DNA from: Lacibacter sp964409025
GTDB lineage: Bacteria > Bacteroidota > Bacteroidia > Chitinophagales > Chitinophagaceae
Reading direction: 5' to 3'
Length of the DNA: 64,000 nt
Assembly: GCA_964409025.1 (NCBI GenBank)
Contig: CAYPBV010000004.1
Coordinates: forward strand, 1 to 64,000
This document shows, piece by piece, positions 8,194-16,947 of the stretch (position 1 is the stretch's first letter; the number at the start of each line of letters is the position of its first letter). The position numbers and the translations under genes were made by a program. The notes below the pieces were generated by a model, which made no database searches, had not been told where the DNA came from, and was given only the letters and a program-made list of their open reading frames with translations.

Positions 8194-9933
8194 TTATAAA
8201 ATCAACCTCACTCCACCCAGTTCCTCTACCCGGTAACTGAATTTATCACCCGGAGAACTGATGAACATAAAGTTTTTAGGGATATTCCATTCTTTACTTA
8301 GTTTATCAATAAGTGATGGAACAAATTCACCAATTACTGTTTGGTATTCCATCTTTATATCCGGATAAGCCCTGTCAAGTACTTCAAAGTCTTTCAAAAA
8401 ATTCTCCGGCACCATCTGATGCTCTTTCAACACCGTTACAATTTTTATTTTCTTAGTTATTTCATTCTCCTGCACATATATCATCACCTTATTTAATGTG
8501 GCAATATCATCGCCTTTTGAAAAGAAAACAAATTCCTGCTCATGCAATTTATTGATATAACGGTTAATGCTTTTTCGGCTGTGTATGGAAAATCGCCGTA
8601 GCGAATCAGTAATGTTCCTTAAAATGCCCAGTAAAAATTCCATGATATGATTACGGTTAAGCATAGCATAAATCAGCAGCATAGCGGGAATAAAATATTG
8701 AAGAAAGATTACCAGGTACTCTGGTTTCATTTTTACATTCCCGTATAATGCAATGCCCACGGCAATCAAAGCCAGTACAACAATTGAGGGTGTTGCATAT
8801 TCCGGTCTGGGTAAACGGCTTCTTCGTATTTTAAGTATTAGGTTTCCTAACGCAAAAAAAGCCATCACCAGTAAAAAAGAAATAGTATAAACGCCGGCTA
8901 AAGGAGCCAGTTCACCATTTGTTACAAACAACACAGATACACATAAAAGAAAGAACATAATGAGTATTCGGTAGCTGCTTCCCCGTTTATTTTCTTTGAG
9001 CAAAAACTGCGGTAATACACGGTCAAGCGTCATTCGTTTAATTAAACCGTTTACTCCCACAAATGATGTTAACACTGCACCGCTTAATACCGTTACTGCA
9101 TTGATTGAAATAAGTGTTGCCAGCCAGCTACCGCCGGTTAATGAACCCATATAACTCAGCAGGGATTGCTGGTGGGCATCTACCTGTGCTACCGGCATAA
9201 CAGCAATGGCCAGCAAAGCAATTAAAGGATTTAATATGGAAACCGCCAGCCACATATTGCGGAGCGTTTTGGGGAAAACACCCCGCTTTTGTTCCTCTAC
9301 AAAATTAGCAGAGCTTTCAAAACCTGATATACCCAGCATGGCTGCACTGAAACCAAAAAACAAAGCAGTGACTAAACCCCCTCCTTTAACGGGCAACGAA
9401 AAATTTGCCTGAAAAACTGATGTTCCGTTTTGAAATAAAAAATAAGAGGCACTGAGTATCAATAAGGCCATTGCAGCCAGGTGAAAAATAAATATTACCA
9501 ACGCTACAACAGCGCTTTCAGAAATGCCAATAACTGTTAGACATAAAAACAGTAACAGCAAAGCAAAAGTAGCCGGAATTACAGGTAATGAATGAATACT
9601 TTCATGCAGGTAATGCATGGCTTCACTGGCCGATATTACCGCAGTTGCCATATATGATAATATAGTAAGACAGGCAGCAACAGAGGCATTACCCTTACTG
9701 GTAGTATTCAGCAATACATTATAAGCACCGCCATTCAATGGCAATGCGCCAACCACTTCGCCGTAAATTTTACGAAACAAAAAAAGTACAGCCGCTACCA
9801 TCAGTAATGCTATCCATGCATATTGCCCGGCCATACCAATCGTAAGGGCTGATACATACAAACACGATGAAGTAATATCATTGCCGCAAATAGCTGTGGC
9901 AAACCAGGTATTTAATTTTTTGTGTGATGACAT
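8194..9933 (-). CDS. APC-superfamily amino acid/polyamine permease with cytosolic C-terminal domain
   Basis: 579 aa. The first ~430 residues carry about 12 hydrophobic segments. The N-terminal GNDITSSCLYVSALTIG and PLNGGAYNVLLN motifs and GFESSANFVEEQKRGVFPKTLRN (split region around 205-227) are typical of APC permeases. The last ~130 residues are hydrophilic and look like a universal-stress-protein-type alpha/beta domain (KIKIVTVLKEHQMVP...). It is the last gene of an operon with DUF389 and MscS proteins (5-bp gap to MscS). Likely import of an amino acid or amine; substrate unknown. Confidence 0.85.
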   Translation of the reverse strand: MSSHKKLNTWFATAICGNDITSSCLYVSALTIGMAGQYAWIALLMVAAVLFLFRKIYGEVVGALPLNGGAYNVLLNTTSKGNASVAACLTILSYMATAVISASEAMHYLHESIHSLPVIPATFALLLLFLCLTVIGISESAVVALVIFIFHLAAMALLILSASYFLFQNGTSVFQANFSLPVKGGGLVTALFFGFSAAMLGISGFESSANFVEEQKRGVFPKTLRNMWLAVSILNPLIALLAIAVMPVAQVDAHQQSLLSYMGSLTGGSWLATLISINAVTVLSGAVLTSFVGVNGLIKRMTLDRVLPQFLLKENKRGSSYRILIMFFLLCVSVLFVTNGELAPLAGVYTISFLLVMAFFALGNLILKIRRSRLPRPEYATPSIVVLALIAVGIALYGNVKMKPEYLVIFLQYFIPAMLLIYAMLNRNHIMEFLLGILRNITDSLRRFSIHSRKSINRYINKLHEQEFVFFSKGDDIATLNKVMIYVQENEITKKIKIVTVLKEHQMVPENFLKDFEVLDRAYPDIKMEYQTVIGEFVPSLIDKLSKEWNIPKNFMFISSPGDKFSYRVEELGGVRLIL

Positions 9934-9938
9934 GCAAA

Positions 9939-10766
9939 TTATGGTTGAATAATATGAATATCCCGCTGTGGAAACGGAATAACAATATGGTTCTCTTTAA
10001 AAGCTTTAACTATTTTATACCGCAAATTACTTTTTACCTGTTCTACACGAAAAATATCTGTAGTCCAGAATATAAGATAAAAGACAAGTGCACTTTCGCC
10101 AAAATCCTGAAGCCGAACAAATGGTTTATGAACATCATCTTTCAGTAAATCCTCCTGTGCCTCAGCACAACTTAATAAAATGGAAGTTACCAGTTCTGCA
10201 TCACTGTTATAGCTTACTCCAACTTCCAGTTGAAACCTTCGCTCAAAGTTCTGGTGCGTCCAGTTAACAACATTGTCGGTAATAAATTTATGATTGGGAA
10301 CAATGATATTAAAGCCATCTCTTGTGAGCAATACTGAAGTACGCAGGTTAATATGCTGCACCCTCCCCACAATATTATCCACTTCCATTACGTCGCCAAT
10401 TTTTACTTTTTGTTCAAATAACATGAATAAGCCTGAAATTAAATCACTGAAAACATTTTGCAGGCCAAAGCCTAGTCCAACCAGTAAGGCAGCAGAACTT
10501 GCTATTAAAATGGTAACATTAAATCCAAGTATTGAAATACATGATGAGAATGCAATGACCCAGAGAAAATATTTAATTAATTGATACAAAGATGTACGGG
10601 TTCCCCTTTGGCTTATTGTAAGTTTAGTTTTGTGGAGAATGATTCTTTTTATAAAAAGAAGCAAGACCCATGTAATGAAAATAACCAATATCACTGCAAC
10701 GAGTTTTGCCGGTGTAAGGGTAAAATTTCCAATACGGAATATTATTTGTTTCCAGAAATCGTTCAT
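9939..10766 (-). CDS. MscS-type small-conductance mechanosensitive channel
   Basis: 275-aa channel. Three N-terminal TM helices span about 17-100. The pore-lining TM3 region reads SSAALLVGLGFGLQNVFSDLISGLF (about 93-117), rich in Ala and Gly as in MscS. The beta-domain follows (KIGDVMEVDNIVGRVQHINLRTSVL) and the C-terminal alpha/beta vestibule ends IPFPQRDIHI, the standard family ending. It opens under membrane tension to release osmolytes during hypo-osmotic shock. Two bases separate it from the DUF389 gene upstream and five from the APC permease downstream, suggesting one operon for membrane or osmotic stress. Confidence 0.93.
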   Translation of the reverse strand: MNDFWKQIIFRIGNFTLTPAKLVAVILVIFITWVLLLFIKRIILHKTKLTISQRGTRTSLYQLIKYFLWVIAFSSCISILGFNVTILIASSAALLVGLGFGLQNVFSDLISGLFMLFEQKVKIGDVMEVDNIVGRVQHINLRTSVLLTRDGFNIIVPNHKFITDNVVNWTHQNFERRFQLEVGVSYNSDAELVTSILLSCAEAQEDLLKDDVHKPFVRLQDFGESALVFYLIFWTTDIFRVEQVKSNLRYKIVKAFKENHIVIPFPQRDIHIIQP

Positions 10767-10768
10767 TT

Positions 10769-12088
10769 CTAATTTTTTAGTTGTTCAGCCTGTTGCAGCC
10801 ACACAGTATCTGTTTTTAATCTTGTTTTCAGGAACCTTTGTAACGTTTGGGCCGCTGCCTGTTTATTTACATTTTGTGAAAGTGTATCCCATTGCATATA
10901 GGCTGTCCATACAGTATCAGTTTTACCGGTAGTTTTTAGTTCCATTTGTGTAACTCCAAGTCCTGATATGTTTGGATACAGCGCTTTTACCTCATCAAAT
11001 AATACACCTTCATCTATAGTACTGAATACATGCTGTAAGGAATCCCTAAACCTCACATTTTGAAGTTCAATCGTTTTCATAATATTATCTGTCATATCAG
11101 TACTCATTTTATCCATTTCACTTCTGGAGAGGTTCATTCTGTAAAACCGTGCCTCATATATTTTCAGGCCCATTTCTTTGAGTTTAGCATTGTAAAATTG
11201 TTTATCGGATTCTGAAACCGCTAAACCTGAAAAAAATATTTTTATCAGTCTGATACTATCAATAGTTTCCACCTCCCATTTTAAAATTTCATTACCGTGT
11301 TTATGAAAGTCATCCACAATTTCACTTTGAATCAATTTTCTTGTTTTATTTTTCTGATACACAGTATAAAGAAACCAAAAGCTTGGAATGCTTACAATCA
11401 ATACAACAAGCAGTGCCAGACGGGCTACTCTTTTTTCCTTTCCTTTTTCAACATAAGTTTTAAAAGGGAACCTTAGCAGCCGTACAATTAAATAAGTAGA
11501 TAAAGCAATAAATACTGCATTAATAAAAAATAAGTAAAACGCTCCCCCAAAAATTTCCCATCTGCCTGTAGCCAGGCCAAAACCTGCAGCACATAACGGT
11601 GGCATAAGGGCAGTAGCAATAGCAACACCCGGAAGTGCATTTGTTTTTTCTTTACGGCTTGCGGATACAATACCGGCTACGCCACCAAAAAAGGCAACAC
11701 CTATATCCAATACTGTGGGCTGTGTTCTTGCCAATATTTCAGAAGTTGGTTCGCCCAGCGGGGTAATTAAAAAATAGATTACCGATGTAAGCAAACTGAA
11801 AATGGTAATATAAATGAGATTACGTGCCGACCTTATGAAAAGCTCCTTATCACGCACACCAACAGAATATCCTGCCCCAAGAATAGGCGACATAAGCGGC
11901 GAAATAAGCATGGCTCCTATAATAACGGCAGTAGAGTTGGTATCCAGCCCAATTGATGCCAGCAAGGCCGAGCATATCATCAACCAAACATGTAAGCCTT
12001 TTACATGTATGCCATCCGAAATAGCAACAGCTGTTTGGTTATAATCCGTTCCGTCTTTGATGTAAAATACTTTCTGAAGCCAGTTCAT
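10769..12088 (-). CDS. DUF389 (TIGR00341-type) membrane protein
   Basis: 439-aa membrane protein. The DUF389 core is clear: IGLDTNSTAVIIGAMLISPLMSPILG (residues 45-70) and the second half PGVAIATALMPPLCAAGFGLA, with about six TM helices up to residue 240. The C-terminal ~200 residues are hydrophilic and probably extracytoplasmic after a final TM (ALLVVLIVSIPSFWFLYTVY). Function of the family is not established. First gene of the operon with MscS and the APC permease; its ATG follows a 260-bp gap, where the promoter should lie. Confidence 0.88.
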   Translation of the reverse strand: MNWLQKVFYIKDGTDYNQTAVAISDGIHVKGLHVWLMICSALLASIGLDTNSTAVIIGAMLISPLMSPILGAGYSVGVRDKELFIRSARNLIYITIFSLLTSVIYFLITPLGEPTSEILARTQPTVLDIGVAFFGGVAGIVSASRKEKTNALPGVAIATALMPPLCAAGFGLATGRWEIFGGAFYLFFINAVFIALSTYLIVRLLRFPFKTYVEKGKEKRVARLALLVVLIVSIPSFWFLYTVYQKNKTRKLIQSEIVDDFHKHGNEILKWEVETIDSIRLIKIFFSGLAVSESDKQFYNAKLKEMGLKIYEARFYRMNLSRSEMDKMSTDMTDNIMKTIELQNVRFRDSLQHVFSTIDEGVLFDEVKALYPNISGLGVTQMELKTTGKTDTVWTAYMQWDTLSQNVNKQAAAQTLQRFLKTRLKTDTVWLQQAEQLKN

Positions 12089-12348
12089 GAAGAATTATTT
12101 GATGAAATTTAATTCATTTATCAGAAACTTCCGGCACATCGTTGACTCTATATTTTTAACACCTGTAATATATTTTTCCACCTGCTTACAATCCAGAAGA
12201 ATAAAATCAGGCAAGTTTTAATGATGTAAGAAAGTTTATTTTAAGTTAAGGTACTTCAAGTTACCGGTTATAATATTTTGAATGGTACAATTACATATAT
12301 TAATATGATTACTACTTATAATTATGTTTTAATAAATTTCATAATCAC

Positions 12349-12774
12349 TTATTTTATGTTTATTGCATCAGATTTTAATACAACCATACTTCCCGGCCAT
12401 TGAATATTTGCATCATCTTCTGCAGTTATAAATAACTCTGCCGGTCTGAAAGAGGTAACAGTTTTTAATGAACCCTTTAATGTGCTGGAAATTAGGCTGC
12501 TTGAACTTTTAATCTGTCCAATATTTTTAGTTCCGTTTCGTTCTGTTACCATCCAGACCACATAGTACTTCCTGGGCGGAGCTAACCTCTCAGGATTTGC
12601 CAGGTGCATGACACTAAGGTCAATAGCGTAATTTTTATTTTTATCCTTTTTAATTTTTGCCGATGCTTTTGCAGCCGGAGCTATTGATGAGACACCAAAT
12701 GCAATCTTTTTGGAACATGAATCAAATGCCAGCATTATAGTAAATGCTACCAGGGAAAATAATATCGTTTTCAT
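12349..12774 (-). CDS. Small predicted lipoprotein, function unknown
   Basis: 141 aa. The N-terminus is a lipoprotein-type signal (hydrophobic residues 5-16, then DSC with Cys20 followed by SKK). The mature part has a basic, Ala/Lys-rich linker (35-45) and a predicted beta-rich domain with KYYVVWMVTERNGTKNIG, a pattern seen in Bacteroidota proteins of unknown role. It stands alone, 90 bp from the GNAT-nitrilase gene on the same strand. I do not recognise a function. Confidence 0.7.
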   Translation of the reverse strand: MKTILFSLVAFTIMLAFDSCSKKIAFGVSSIAPAAKASAKIKKDKNKNYAIDLSVMHLANPERLAPPRKYYVVWMVTERNGTKNIGQIKSSSSLISSTLKGSLKTVTSFRPAELFITAEDDANIQWPGSMVVLKSDAINIK

Positions 12775-12863
12775 TTTTATTTGTTTTAAGTTTTTGCCTA
12801 CTCTAATTGGTTTTCAGCATCCCCGTCATTATCTGACAATTAAACCCGTTGACGTAATAAATT

Positions 12864-14423
12864 TTATGAGACAGATTGCATTTTCATTTGAACCGGAAAA
12901 CTTACATTACTGTAATTCAATTGATATAAGTCTACCCGCCTGTCTTTTAATGTTTGCACACTGCCATGATTATGCAATTCCGTAAGCAGTGATAAATCAA
13001 CATCACTCACTACAATCATTTCTGTATTAGGAGTGGCTTCCGCTTTTACACCATTTACCGGGAATGCAAAATCAGAGGGTGTTAAAACTGCTGATTGTGC
13101 AAACTGCAAATCCATATTGGCCACTTTGGGCAGGTTACCCACATTACCTGCAATGGCAACAAAGCATTCGTTTTCTATTGCCCTTGCCTGTGAACAAAAG
13201 CGAACCCGGTTGTAAGCATTTTGTGTATCAGTTAAGAATGGAACAAATAAAATCTGCATGCCCTGGTCGGCCAGTATACGGCTCATTTCAGGAAATTCTG
13301 AATCATAACAAATCTGTACACCTATTTTAGCCACATCTGTTTCAATCACTTTTATTTCGTTACCACCCTGTATGTTCCATTCATATTCTTCAGATGGCGT
13401 TATGTGTATCTTACTGGTAAAATCAATTTTTCCATTACGCTGCAGAACATACGATACATTGTAAAGTTTATCATTGATAAATTCCGGCATACTGCCCGCT
13501 ATGATATTTACATTGTACGATACTGCCATCTTGCTCATGGCTTCTACAATGGGTTGTGTAAATTTAGCCAGCTCAGCAATGGCATGGCGGCTGTCCATAT
13601 TATTGAACTTAGCCATTAAAGGTGCATTGAATAATTCCGGGAATAAAATAAAATCTGATTCATAATCACTTACTGCATCAGTAAAATATTCAACCTGTTC
13701 TAAAAAATCCTCGAGTTTAAAATAAGGCCGCATTTGCCATTGTACCAAACCGATTCTGATAATATCTTTTTTCCGGAGCAAAATACTTTTCTCGGCATCA
13801 TAATACACATTATGCCAAACCAGCAGCGTTGCATTGCCCATGCTTTCTTCGTCTTCGGGCAGGTAGTTTTTTAAAATCTTTTTTACCTGGAACTCATTGG
13901 AGAGCTGAAAGGTTAGTGTAGGGTCCAGTATTTCCCTGCTTCTCACTTTTTCAATGTATTCACCCGGGGTAAATTCATCTGAATACATTTTATATTTGGG
14001 TATGCGCCCTCCGGCAATAATCATTTTGAGGTTTAAGCGTTCGCATAAATTTTTTCGGGCATCATACAATCTTCTTGCAAGCCGCATGCCTCTGTAATCA
14101 GGGTGTACAAAGACTTCAATACCATAAAGAGTATCACCGGATGCGTTATGTGTATCAAAAGTAAAGTTTCCCGTTATGTCACGGTAGGTATGTTTATCGC
14201 CAAATTTATCATAGTCAACAATAATGGACAATGCACAGCCTACCACAACACTGTTTTGTGTAATTACAATTTGCCCATCAGGAAACTTTTGAATCAATCG
14301 CTTTAATGCCTCTTCTTTCCAATATTGTCCACCAAAGCTTTCATAAGCTTTTTGCATGGATGTTTTTAATGAACTGTAATCTTCCAGTGTTAAGTTTCTT
14401 ACTTCGATAATTGTTGCATCCAT
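12864..14423 (-). CDS. Fused GNAT N-acetyltransferase and nitrilase-type amidohydrolase
   Basis: 519-aa cytosolic two-domain protein. Residues ~5-160 form a GNAT acetyltransferase with the acetyl-CoA region VHPDYRGMRLARRLYDARK (107-125). Residues ~220-515 form a carbon-nitrogen hydrolase with the full catalytic triad: Glu263 (FPELFN), Lys338 (SKIHI) and Cys372 (QICYDSEFPE). The same fusion is known as a recurrent bifunctional protein in Bacteroidota and other bacteria. A two-step deamidation and acetylation of a small metabolite is plausible but the substrate is not known. It appears monocistronic. Confidence 0.9.
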   Translation of the reverse strand: MDATIIEVRNLTLEDYSSLKTSMQKAYESFGGQYWKEEALKRLIQKFPDGQIVITQNSVVVGCALSIIVDYDKFGDKHTYRDITGNFTFDTHNASGDTLYGIEVFVHPDYRGMRLARRLYDARKNLCERLNLKMIIAGGRIPKYKMYSDEFTPGEYIEKVRSREILDPTLTFQLSNEFQVKKILKNYLPEDEESMGNATLLVWHNVYYDAEKSILLRKKDIIRIGLVQWQMRPYFKLEDFLEQVEYFTDAVSDYESDFILFPELFNAPLMAKFNNMDSRHAIAELAKFTQPIVEAMSKMAVSYNVNIIAGSMPEFINDKLYNVSYVLQRNGKIDFTSKIHITPSEEYEWNIQGGNEIKVIETDVAKIGVQICYDSEFPEMSRILADQGMQILFVPFLTDTQNAYNRVRFCSQARAIENECFVAIAGNVGNLPKVANMDLQFAQSAVLTPSDFAFPVNGVKAEATPNTEMIVVSDVDLSLLTELHNHGSVQTLKDRRVDLYQLNYSNVSFPVQMKMQSVS

Positions 14424-14533
14424 AAATAAGTTGATTTAAAATAAAGCACAGGCAGGTTATTGCTGTAGTATGTAAGCAAGATACAGTTGCAGGTAAAAGG
14501 AGCGGTTAAAAGGAGATTAAAAGCAGATTAAAT

Positions 14534-14839
14534 TCACATGCTACCGCAGGCTAATACATTTTGTATAAAGTTGTTTATTTCACCGAAAGAATACATACCA
14601 TAGGCATTTACAAGCAACCCTTTTGCAGTATTATCTTTTTTGTGCAAAAGGTAAACAATACTGTTATCAGACGGGTTGGATGCACCTTCAAATCTGTAAC
14701 AACCCGCAATGCACCAATCCTGTGCAAGCTCCTTTTTCTCATTCAACAGAAAAACATAGTTATATCCAAGCTTTGTATAATAGTCCGACAGTTGTGATAA
14801 AGTATTAAATGTTTTTTTTAATGTAGTGTTTCCCATCAA
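14534..14839 (-). CDS. Small conserved-looking protein coupled to the stress protein gene
   Basis: 101 aa, no signal peptide or TM helix. The sequence alternates short strands and helices (LSDYYTKLGYNYVFLLNEKKEL...WCIAGCYRFEG...IVYLLHKKDNTAKGLLVNAYG) and looks like a compact alpha/beta domain. Its ATG overlaps the stop of the universal stress protein gene by four bases (ATGA), so the two are translationally coupled. I do not recognise the family. Confidence 0.6.
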   Translation of the reverse strand: MMGNTTLKKTFNTLSQLSDYYTKLGYNYVFLLNEKKELAQDWCIAGCYRFEGASNPSDNSIVYLLHKKDNTAKGLLVNAYGMYSFGEINNFIQNVLACGSM

Positions 14840-15756
14840 AATGCAGGTTTTAGTTGGGGTGTATATGAAAAATCACTCTTTACTTCCTGCATCAGAAAAT
14901 CATGAGTTGCTGATGCCCGGAAACTAAGAACAGGAATGGGGGACTGATTAAGGATTTGCTGTGTGTATGGACCCACAAAAAACTGTCGCCATGAATAATC
15001 AAGCGATGAATTGATAACAATTAAATCTGCTTTTTCTTTTTTGGCGGTTTGTATTACTTCTCTTGCAAAGTTGCGTGATAGTTTGTGTTCGGAACGGCAA
15101 TTAACATTTTCGCTGCGTATTGCATCGCCAATAGCTTTAATCTCATTTTCCACATTAAGTAAGTCATCGCTTTCACCCGGTTTGGAAAGCCCAAGTATGA
15201 GCAACTCTGCTTTGTTTTTTTCAATAACAGGCGAAATAAAATCATATTTATCCGCTATACCTTTCTGCGCCCTTAATGGGAAGAGAATCTTTTTAAATTC
15301 AGTTATCTTCTTTTTGCCGGGTATGGTAAGTACAGGTATAGATGTGTTTTTAATTACGCTATATGCAGTGCTGCCTAAAAAGAAATTACGGTAGCCAGAT
15401 GCCCCGTGAGTACCCATTACAATAAGGTCGGCCCTAATTTCAACAGCCTTGTCACGGATGCCATCGGCTGCATTTGCAAATACAAGGTGCATTTGTAACG
15501 CAATACTGCTTTTAGCTTTTATTGTTTGTTCAAGATGCTCCAGTTTTTGTTTTGCAATGCTTTCCATTTCGGGCACTACATAAACCGATGCCGCATACAT
15601 TTCTGTTGGTGCCATTATAAAACGGTTTTCAACTACATGCACAACATGCAATGTTGCATTTTGACGTTTACAGATTGCCACTGCAGTACTAAGTGCATTA
15701 TCTGAAAGTTGCGTAAAATCCGTTGCCAGTACAATATTTTCAATTTTGCTGTTCAT
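14836..15756 (-). CDS. Tandem-domain universal stress protein
   Basis: 306-aa cytosolic protein with two UspA folds (about 5-147 and 150-285). The first domain begins IENIVLATDFTQLSDNAL and ends with the ATP-binding type loop VMGTHGASGYRNFFLGSTAYSVI; the second keeps ADLIVINSSLDYSWRQFFVGPYTQQIL with a degenerate Gly-rich loop. Such proteins bind nucleotides and support survival under stress. The small 101-aa gene follows with a 4-bp overlap. Confidence 0.9.
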   Translation of the reverse strand: MNSKIENIVLATDFTQLSDNALSTAVAICKRQNATLHVVHVVENRFIMAPTEMYAASVYVVPEMESIAKQKLEHLEQTIKAKSSIALQMHLVFANAADGIRDKAVEIRADLIVMGTHGASGYRNFFLGSTAYSVIKNTSIPVLTIPGKKKITEFKKILFPLRAQKGIADKYDFISPVIEKNKAELLILGLSKPGESDDLLNVENEIKAIGDAIRSENVNCRSEHKLSRNFAREVIQTAKKEKADLIVINSSLDYSWRQFFVGPYTQQILNQSPIPVLSFRASATHDFLMQEVKSDFSYTPQLKPAF

Positions 15757-16344
15757 TATATTTTATTTTTAGGTTGTTCAAAATCCTTTGAAGACAGGTT
15801 TCTGTTTTCCATCAGTACTGAAACATTCAGTATGCCGCCTGTTCTTTTTGAAAACAATGCTCTAACACCGGCATACTTTTTTAAATTTCCTTTTTGCCTT
15901 CTGCTGTTTCGCCTGTTAAAATATTTTTTCTTCATTTTTCAGGATTTATGTAAACATATTGCCGGTCACTTATAGCAGCGTTAAAACTGCATTAAAATCA
16001 CATTAAGATTACAGCCCTTACGTTTAACTACAGTAGAAGCAGGTGTTTCTTTTTTACGAAGCAAGTTCATAAACATCCTGCCCCAAACTCAATTCCTTAC
16101 TTAAGAGTGATTAATAACTTGCTGTGTTTTATTTGATTTTATAAACAGGAAACAGTATTTATAAAATCAGTAACTCATATGGTATAGTTGAAAAAATACT
16201 TACGCAGTACAGGATTCATTTTGTGGACTAAAGTACAATGAGCCAGGCGGTATATGAAGCGCTTACCCCGGTATGAATTGCAGTAATGAGTTTCAACACT
16301 TTTAAAAAAATGGCTTCTGTTATTGAACGTCAGTTTAATAAAGT
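15757..16344. other. AT-rich intergenic region without recognised genes
   Basis: About 590 bp between the stress protein start and the tRNA-like remnant. Short open frames exist but lack family features and run through AT-rich, unbiased sequence. It should contain the stress protein promoter; I found no clear TAnnTTTG on the minus strand. Confidence 0.5.
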
Positions 16345-16432
16345 ACTCCCGGGAAGGTATTTGAACCTGCCATTACCGGCATACATTCCAGCACACCCTT
16401 ACGGGCACCACCTTCTCAAAGTGACTTGCTAT
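16345..16432 (-). pseudogene. Degenerate tRNA-Leu-like remnant
   Basis: Read on the minus strand, a 42-nt core covering the anticodon arm and variable arm matches the intact tRNA-Leu at 16723-16806 at 36 of 42 positions, including the same TTTGAG anticodon-loop core. A T-arm-like segment (GGTTCAAAT) and a CCCGGGA acceptor-like end follow after an extra insertion of about 14 nt. The D arm and the 5' acceptor strand are not recognisable, so a functional tRNA is not expected. Confidence 0.65.
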
Positions 16433-16690
16433 ACTTTTTAACTCTATTAAACTTTTTTGAAAAATGACTTATTCACCCCTCTCTATAAATACTTTTCTCT
16501 GGCTCTTGCATTTACTCTTTTATCAGATATTTCAGTATAAAGAATTACAAATGGCCTGTAAGTGTTGGTAGTTTTGCTTTTTTCCGGAGTTATGTTAAAC
16601 TAATCTTCTCTCCAGATTATCAGTTATTCAAACATAGATATGATTACGAATTGTACTTCTTATTGCATATTCATAATACATTACCGATAT

Positions 16691-16718
16691 AAAAAAAGCT
16701 CCGCAATTCTGCGGAGAT
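16691..16718 (-). terminator. Terminator downstream of tRNA-Leu
   Basis: Perfect 7-bp stem CTCCGCA/TGCGGAG with a 4-nt loop, followed on the minus strand by a run of seven T. It starts 5 bases after the tRNA 3' end. Confidence 0.85.
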
Positions 16719-16722
16719 TTCG

Positions 16723-16806
16723 TGCCCGGGACTGGATTCGAACCAGCACGCCCTTTCGGGCACCACCACCTCAAAGTGGCTTGTCTACCAATTTCAACAC
16801 CCGGGC
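16723..16806 (-). tRNA. tRNA-Leu (anticodon GAG)
   Basis: 84 nt on the minus strand. Acceptor stem GCCCGGG pairs perfectly with CCCGGGC; D arm contains TTGGTAGACA; anticodon stem CCACT/GGTGG encloses loop TTGAGGT, giving anticodon GAG; a long class II variable arm (TGCCCGAAAGGGCGT) and the T loop TTCGAAT are present. Discriminator base A; CCA is not encoded. A good terminator follows and a TACATTTG promoter element precedes. Confidence 0.95.
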
Positions 16807-16816
16807 TACAGGGCAG

Positions 16817-16824
16817 CAAATGTA
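16817..16824 (-). promoter_or_regulatory. Likely -7 promoter element (TACATTTG) of tRNA-Leu
   Basis: Matches the Bacteroidota -7 consensus TAnnTTTG on the minus strand, 10 bases upstream of the tRNA 5' end. The -33 TTTG is not well conserved. Confidence 0.6.
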
Positions 16825-16947
16825 AATGAAAAAGTTTAAAAAAGCCATTAGTCGTTAGCAAGTAAGTTATTCTGATAAATTTAATAAAAATGATTTCTGA
16901 ACGGGATTTACAAACAACTCAAGAAAAAATCTACCGGCTATTTCCAT

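Noticed and set aside
16628..16861. Minus-strand open frame of 77 codons
   Set aside because: Runs straight through tRNA-Leu and its terminator; not a protein gene.
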